Source of the DNA: Aquabacter cavernae
GTDB taxonomy: Bacteria; Pseudomonadota; Alphaproteobacteria; Rhizobiales; Xanthobacteraceae
DNA length: 64,000 bases
Reading direction: 5' to 3'
Assembly: GCF_003993795.1 (NCBI RefSeq)
Contig: NZ_RWKV01000008.1
Span: forward strand, 1,513,425 to 1,577,424
The position numbers and the translations under genes are program-made. The notes beneath the pieces are model-generated. The model saw nothing but the letters and a program-made list of their open reading frames with translations. It made no database searches and was not told where the DNA came from. Below, in pieces: positions 58,407-64,000 of the stretch (its first letter is position 1; each line of letters begins with the position of its first letter).

Positions 58407-58627
58407 AGCGTTGATCCTTCCTTCCTCAGCGGCTTTTGCCGACGTTTGTTTCGCACCGCAGCGTAGCAGAGAAATCCGGGCTGGCGAGCCCCCCTTTGTG
58501 ACAAGTCCAAAGTCGATTTCCATCAAGCAGCTTGAACGCGCCCGCGCCTCGAAGGGCGGCATTTTTTCCATCGACGCCAGCGTGGTTGCAGCGCAAACTG
58601 CGCCCCAAGGAAAATGGGGATGTGAGA

Positions 58628-60601
58628 ATGCCGACCCGCGACAAACCTTGGCTGTTCCGCACGTATGCCGGGCACTCGACCGCCGCGGAGTCGAATAAGC
58701 TGTACCGCACCAATCTCTCCAAGGGGCAGACCGGCCTCTCGGTCGCCTTCGATCTGCCCACCCAGACCGGCTATGACAGCGACCATCCCCTGGCGCGCGG
58801 CGAAGTGGGCAAGGTGGGCGTTCCCATCTCGCATCTGGGCGACATGCGCACGCTGTTCGACGGCATCCCGCTCGCCGAGATGAACACGTCCATGACCATC
58901 AATGCCTGCGCGGCGTGGCTGCTCTCGCTCTATATCGCGACGGCGGACGAGCAGGGCGCGGACCGGACGAAGCTCAACGGCACCACGCAGAACGACATCA
59001 TCAAGGAATATCTCTCGCGCGGCACCTATGTGTTCCCGCCCGCGCCCTCCATGCGGCTCACCAAGGACGTGATCCTGTTCACCACCCAGCATTTGCCGCG
59101 CTGGAACCCCATGAATGTGTGCTCCTATCACCTGCAGGAAGCCGGCGCGACGCCGGTTCAGGAGCTGGCCTTCGCCCTCGCCAACGCCATCGCCATCCTC
59201 GACACGGTGAAGGCCTCGGGCGAGGCGGAAGGGCCGGTGTTCGGCGAGGTGGTGGGCCGCATCTCCTTCTTCGTGAATGCGGGCATGAAGTTCGTCACTG
59301 AGATGTGCAAGATGCGCGCCTTCGTGGATCTCTGGGACGAGATCTGCGTGAACCGCTACGGCATCACGGACGCCAAGCAGAAGCTGTTCCGCTATGGCGT
59401 GCAGGTGAACTCGCTCGGCCTCACCGAGCAGCAGCCCGAGAACAACGTTTATCGCATCCTCATCGAGATGCTGGCCGTCACCCTCTCCAAGAAGGCGCGC
59501 GCCCGCGCCGTCCAGCTTCCCGCCTGGAACGAGGCGCTCGGCCTGCCCCGCTCCTTCGACCAGCAATGGTCGCTGCGCATGCAGCAGGTGCTGGCATATG
59601 AGACCGACCTGCTGGGCTATGGCGACATCTTCGACGGCTCTGTGGAGATCGACCGCAAGGTGGAGGCCCTAAAGGACGAGGCGCGGGCGGAGCTGGAAAG
59701 CATCGGCGCCATGGGCGGGGCCGTGGCCGCCGTCGAGAACAGCTACATGAAGCAGGCCCTGGTGGAATCCAACACCCGGCGCCTGGAATCCATCGAAACC
59801 GGCGATCAGGTGGTGGTGGGCGTCAACCGCTGGACCGAGACCGAGCCCTCTCCCCTCACCACCGGCGAGGGCGCCATCCTCACCGTGCCCGCCCACGTGG
59901 AGCCCGAGCAGATCGCCCGCCTCCAGGCCTGGCGCGCGGCGCGCGATCCCAAGGCGGCCGAGAAGGCCCTGGCGGACCTCAAGAGCGCGGCCCAGGAAGG
60001 CCGCAACATCATGGAGCCCTCCATCGCCTGCGCGAAGGCGGGGATCACCACGGGCGAATGGGGCACCTGCCTGCGCGAGGTGTTCGGCGAATACCGCGCG
60101 CCCACCGGCGTCGGACGCGCGGTGCGCGCGGATACGCAGGGCCTGGACGCGGTGCGCACGGACGTGGAGGCGGTCTCCGCCCGCCTCGGCCGCCGCATCA
60201 AGTTCCTGGTGGGCAAGCCGGGCCTCGACGGGCATTCCAACGGCGCCGAGCAGATCGCCGTGCGCGCCCGCGATTGCGGCATGGAAGTGGTCTATGAGGG
60301 CATCCGCCTGACCCCGGCCGAGATCGTGAACGCCGCTTTGGAAGAGAGCGTGCACATTATCGGCCTCTCCATCCTCTCCGGCTCCCATGTGCCGCTGGTG
60401 AAGGACGTGATGGACCGGCTGCGCGCCGAGGGCATGACCGACGTGCCCGTGGTGGTGGGCGGCATCATCCCGCCGGACGACGAGGCCCAGCTGAAGGCCT
60501 TCGGCGTCGCCGCCGTCTACACGCCGAAGAATTTCGAGCTGAACCGCATCATGGCCGACATCGTCGCCATCGTGGACCGGGAATCCCAGAAGGCGGCCTG
60601 A
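58628..60601 (+). CDS. ecm: Ethylmalonyl-CoA mutase
   Basis: A 657-aa adenosylcobalamin mutase that converts ethylmalonyl-CoA to methylsuccinyl-CoA. PWLFRTYAGHSTAAESNKLYRTNLSKGQTGLSVAFDLPTQTGYDSDHPLARGEVGKVG is the catalytic start. The C-terminal B12 domain has VGKPGLDGHSNGAEQIAVRARDCG (D-x-H-x-x-G base-off motif), LSILSGSHVPLV and PVVVGGIIPPDDEAQL. GGGGATGTGAG before the ATG at 58628 supports the start; the open frame reaches further upstream. It is the ccr partner and continues the same pathway. Confidence 0.96.
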   Translation: MPTRDKPWLFRTYAGHSTAAESNKLYRTNLSKGQTGLSVAFDLPTQTGYDSDHPLARGEVGKVGVPISHLGDMRTLFDGIPLAEMNTSMTINACAAWLLSLYIATADEQGADRTKLNGTTQNDIIKEYLSRGTYVFPPAPSMRLTKDVILFTTQHLPRWNPMNVCSYHLQEAGATPVQELAFALANAIAILDTVKASGEAEGPVFGEVVGRISFFVNAGMKFVTEMCKMRAFVDLWDEICVNRYGITDAKQKLFRYGVQVNSLGLTEQQPENNVYRILIEMLAVTLSKKARARAVQLPAWNEALGLPRSFDQQWSLRMQQVLAYETDLLGYGDIFDGSVEIDRKVEALKDEARAELESIGAMGGAVAAVENSYMKQALVESNTRRLESIETGDQVVVGVNRWTETEPSPLTTGEGAILTVPAHVEPEQIARLQAWRAARDPKAAEKALADLKSAAQEGRNIMEPSIACAKAGITTGEWGTCLREVFGEYRAPTGVGRAVRADTQGLDAVRTDVEAVSARLGRRIKFLVGKPGLDGHSNGAEQIAVRARDCGMEVVYEGIRLTPAEIVNAALEESVHIIGLSILSGSHVPLVKDVMDRLRAEGMTDVPVVVGGIIPPDDEAQLKAFGVAAVYTPKNFELNRIMADIVAIVDRESQKAA

Positions 60602-60623
60602 TCCCGCCCCCCCCTCTTCAATG

Positions 60624-60660
60624 AAAAAGGCCCGGAGCGATGCTCCGGGCCTTTTCTTTT
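60624..60660 (+). terminator. Rho-independent terminator of ecm
   Basis: AAAAAGGCCCGGAGC, loop GAT, GCTCCGGGCC then TTTTCTTTT: a 10-bp GC-rich stem followed by a T tract, 23 bases after the ecm stop. Confidence 0.88.
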
Positions 60661-60733
60661 GCGCGGCGGACCGCACCACCACCCATGACCGCCGCTCTTA
60701 AGCATCGCAACGGCCGATCCCGGCCCAGATGGG

Positions 60734-60768
60734 CCAAGGCCCCGTGCGTCGAACGCACGGGGCCTTGG
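60734..60768. terminator. 16-bp perfect hairpin beyond the TRAP permease gene
   Basis: CCAAGGCCCCGTGCGT at 60734-60749 pairs exactly with 60753-60768 around a three-base loop, three bases past the TRAP large-subunit stop. No T run follows on either strand, so it may be a stabiliser or a terminator for that operon. Confidence 0.55.
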
Positions 60769-60770
60769 GA

Positions 60771-62177
<1,407 letters not shown>

Positions 62178-62210
62178 GTCTTTGCCCTCGGAGCCTTGAG
62201 TTCCCAGCGG

Positions 62211-62750
62211 TTACTGAACCGGCTTTTCGTAATGGGTATCCATTGCGATGTAGCCGGAGAGGGCCGCGACCCGTTTGATGAGCTCGGACACGCCCTGGAG
62301 GAAGAGAATGGCGAAGCCGAGGGGCAACATTGCCTTGGCAGGCCAGAGGATCAGCCCGCCCGCATTCATCGAAAGCTCCTTGGATACGAAAGAGCTCCAG
62401 AAGAACGCGAATGAGAGATAGCAGAGAAGAGCCATGATCGGCAGGAAGAACACCGTATAGCCGATGGTATCGATCCAGAGGCGGGCACGGTCGGACACGT
62501 TGCTGTAGATGAGGTCAACGCGAACGTGCTCGTTCAATTTCAAGGTATAGGCGGCGCCAAGGAAAACCATGCCGCCGAACATGTACCACTGGATTTCAAG
62601 CCAGGCATTGGAGCTTGAATTGAACATGTAGCGAATGGTTGCATTGCCCGCGCTGATCAGGACGGCGAGCAGGACCAGCCAATTCGCGATGACAGCAAAG
62701 GCCGCGCTGAGTCCATCGATGAGCTGACTGAGTTTCAATAACAACTTCAT
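62211..62750 (-). CDS. dctQ: TRAP transporter small permease subunit
   Basis: A 179-aa, four-helix DctQ-type subunit. LSAAFAVIANWLVLLAVLISAGNATIRYMF and SNAWLEIQWYMFGGMVFLGAAYTLKLNEHVRVDLIYSNVSDRARLWIDTIGYTVFFLPIMA are the usual signatures. It pairs with DctM downstream. No DctP binding protein is adjacent; it may be encoded past the window or elsewhere. The role in purine uptake is suggested only by the divergent guanine deaminase gene. Confidence 0.9.
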   Translation of the reverse strand: MKLLLKLSQLIDGLSAAFAVIANWLVLLAVLISAGNATIRYMFNSSSNAWLEIQWYMFGGMVFLGAAYTLKLNEHVRVDLIYSNVSDRARLWIDTIGYTVFFLPIMALLCYLSFAFFWSSFVSKELSMNAGGLILWPAKAMLPLGFAILFLQGVSELIKRVAALSGYIAMDTHYEKPVQ

Positions 62751-63150
62751 GTTCAGTTCCCCTCGCGAGGCCTGTTAGACGCTTCATTTGAGCGAGTCCA
62801 CCGTCACCCAACGACATGCAGAGCCGGTCCCGAACGGAACACGGCCACAACGCGGCGTTGCGAGAGAAACGTGTCGATCCCAGAACCCGCCCCTCACAGG
62901 CAAGGGCTTGGCCGAGCGATCACGGGGACTCCCCTCGAATAAAGCGCATTCCCAACCCGGCACCCTCTTTGGTGGGGTGCCATTAGCCGCGCACCATAAG
63001 GAGTTGCGCATGCCAGACAAGGGGCCGTTCGTATGGTAGGCGGCTTGCAACTTAAATAGACAGAAAGTCTAAGACCGCATTGTATACAGGCTGCCCCGCA
63101 GATACGGTCCCGCCGGGTAATATCGCCCTGTTTCCTCGCAGGCCCTCCCC
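62751..63150. other. Divergent control region between TRAP genes and guanine deaminase
   Basis: This 400-base gap has no convincing gene; the short open frame at 62788-63039 is a shadow. A 7-bp hairpin (62959-62965 with 62975-62981) is visible. Toward the deaminase the sequence turns AT-rich (AACTTAAATAGACAGAAAGTCT) and includes the TGTATACA palindrome at 63081-63088. Confidence 0.5.
63081..63088. promoter_or_regulatory. TGTATACA palindrome upstream of guanine deaminase
   Basis: TTGTATACAGG at 63080-63090 contains the perfect palindrome TGTATACA, 63 bases before the deaminase start. Words of the TTGTATACAA type are recognised by several GntR-family regulators. The site is imperfect at its right edge, so the call is tentative. 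Confidence 0.35.
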
Positions 63151-64000
63151 ATGAGCACCATCGGTATCCGCGGTTCCTTCTTCGATTTCATCGACGACCC
63201 GTGGAAGCATGTCGGCCGTGAGCAGGATGCGGCCCGGTTCCATCCCGATGGCCTGATGGTGATCGAGGACGGCATCATCACCGATTTCGGCGCCTATGCG
63301 CAGGTGGCCCCCCGCCATGCCGGGCTGGAGATCACCCATATCAAGGGGCGCATCATCACCCCCGGCTATATCGATGGCCATATCCACCTGCCCCAGACCC
63401 GCGTGCTCGGCGCCTATGGCGAGCAGTTGCTTCCCTGGCTGCAGAAGTGGGTCTTCCCCGAAGAGGTGAAGTATAAGGATCCCGACTATGCGAAGGAGGG
63501 CGTGAAGCGCTTCTTCGATACGCTGCTCGCCTCCGGCACCACCACCTGCCAGGCCTTCACCACCACCTTCAAGAACGCCACCGAGGAATTGTTCGACGAG
63601 GCGAGCCGCCGCAACATGCGCGTCATCGCCGGCATCACCGGCATCGACCGCAACGCGCCCGATTACTATGTGGACACGGCCGACAATTTCTATCGCGACA
63701 GCGTGGAGCTGATCGAGCGCTACCATCGCCAGGGCCGCAACCTCTATGCCATCACCCCCCGCTTCGCCATGGGCTCCTCCAAGGAGCTGATGGAGCGCTG
63801 CGAGCAGCTCAAGACGCAATATCCCGACTGCTGGGTGAACACCCACATCTCCGAGAACCCGGCCGAGATCCGCACCCTGCTGGGCCTGCACCCGGACTGC
63901 TCGGACTATCTGGGCGTCTATGAGAAATACGGGCTGGTGGGCCCCAAATTCTCCGGCGGCCACGGCGTGTGGCTCTCCAATGACGAGTTCGACCGCATGT
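63151..64000 (+). CDS. guaD: Guanine deaminase, partial
   Basis: An amidohydrolase whose first 283 residues are inside the window; it runs off the right edge. GRIITPGYIDGHIHLPQTRVLGAYGEQLLPWLQKWVFPEE has the metal HxH pair and the guanine-deaminase-specific LPQ-x(n)-GAYGEQLL. ASGTTTCQAFTT and ITPRFAMGSSKELMERCE plus WVNTHISENPAEI continue the family pattern. It converts guanine to xanthine and ammonia. It is divergent from the TRAP permease, suggesting a purine salvage or catabolism island extending to the right. Confidence 0.95.
   Translation, partial: MSTIGIRGSFFDFIDDPWKHVGREQDAARFHPDGLMVIEDGIITDFGAYAQVAPRHAGLEITHIKGRIITPGYIDGHIHLPQTRVLGAYGEQLLPWLQKWVFPEEVKYKDPDYAKEGVKRFFDTLLASGTTTCQAFTTTFKNATEELFDEASRRNMRVIAGITGIDRNAPDYYVDTADNFYRDSVELIERYHRQGRNLYAITPRFAMGSSKELMERCEQLKTQYPDCWVNTHISENPAEIRTLLGLHPDCSDYLGVYEKYGLVGPKFSGGHGVWLSNDEFDRM

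Noticed and set aside
62788..63039. 83-aa open frame in the gap before guanine deaminase
   Set aside because: No ribosome-binding site, no domain and irregular composition; treated as control-region DNA.

Overview
The window is dense, high-GC alphaproteobacterial chromosome. The gene set points to Hyphomicrobiales (Rhizobiales), most likely a Xanthobacteraceae-type organism: an NdvA-type cyclic glucan exporter, a RegB/RegA redox pair beside a cytochrome bo3 operon, the crotonyl-CoA carboxylase/ethylmalonyl-CoA mutase pair, a compact ethanolamine ammonia-lyase cluster without microcompartment genes, and dnaA-dnaN-recF followed closely by gyrB. Assignment to genus is inference from gene content only.

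Layout. 1-4092: aromatic-acid catabolism island (divergent LigI-like amidohydrolase; Bug/TctC-type binding protein, carboxymuconolactone-decarboxylase-like protein, HpaH-like hydratase, HpaI-like aldolase). 4144-10072: small membrane protein, GNAT acetyltransferase, an FtsK paralogue without membrane segments, an MHS-type MFS transporter. 10256-17083: cyoABCD, surf1, regB, regA, translationally coupled. 17275-25723: Spx/ArsC-like protein, L25, Pth, a degenerate RHH/PIN module, YchF, two MaoC hydratases, a formate/nitrite-type channel, an IscA-like protein, DoxX, tRNA-Leu(UAA), an EamA exporter and a small helical protein. 25923-31267: small protein, ethanolamine permease, EutC, EutB, a 3-hydroxyacyl-CoA dehydrogenase family protein. 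31422-34538: trpF-trpB-(small exported protein)-trpA. 34629-36218: NDUFA9-like protein and rpsT. 36219-37439: long non-coding stretch before dnaA. 37440-46182: dnaA, dnaN, recF, L,D-transpeptidase, an ArsC-like protein lacking its nucleophile, LysE-type exporter, gyrB. 46281-54597: orphan ORF, DUF2157 protein, LhgO, NdvA, D,D-carboxypeptidase, CobW-type GTPase, DUF924. 54607-60601: flavoprotein, diguanylate cyclase, divergent ccr/ecm. 60771-64000: TRAP permease subunits and a guanine deaminase cut by the window end.

How the genes work together. Many junctions are ATGA/GTGA overlaps (cyoB/C, cyoC/D, cyoD/surf1, maoC pair, eutB/eutC, trpF/trpB region, trpB/small protein, cobW/DUF924), so these are tight operons. 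RegBA next to a quinol oxidase suggests redox-tuned respiration. ccr and ecm supply C2/acetyl-CoA assimilation; EutBC would supply acetaldehyde and ammonia from ethanolamine. The TRAP permease diverging from guanine deaminase suggests uptake of a purine-type substrate, but no binding protein is beside it.

The points most worth a second look are: the ArsC-like protein with Ser for the catalytic Cys; the PIN toxin lacking an acidic residue and overlapping its antitoxin by 161 nt; the membrane-free FtsK; the exported protein embedded in the trp operon; and several clean palindromes in promoter positions. I found no CRISPR array, prophage, insertion sequence or rRNA operon, and nothing that is clearly a new multi-gene system.
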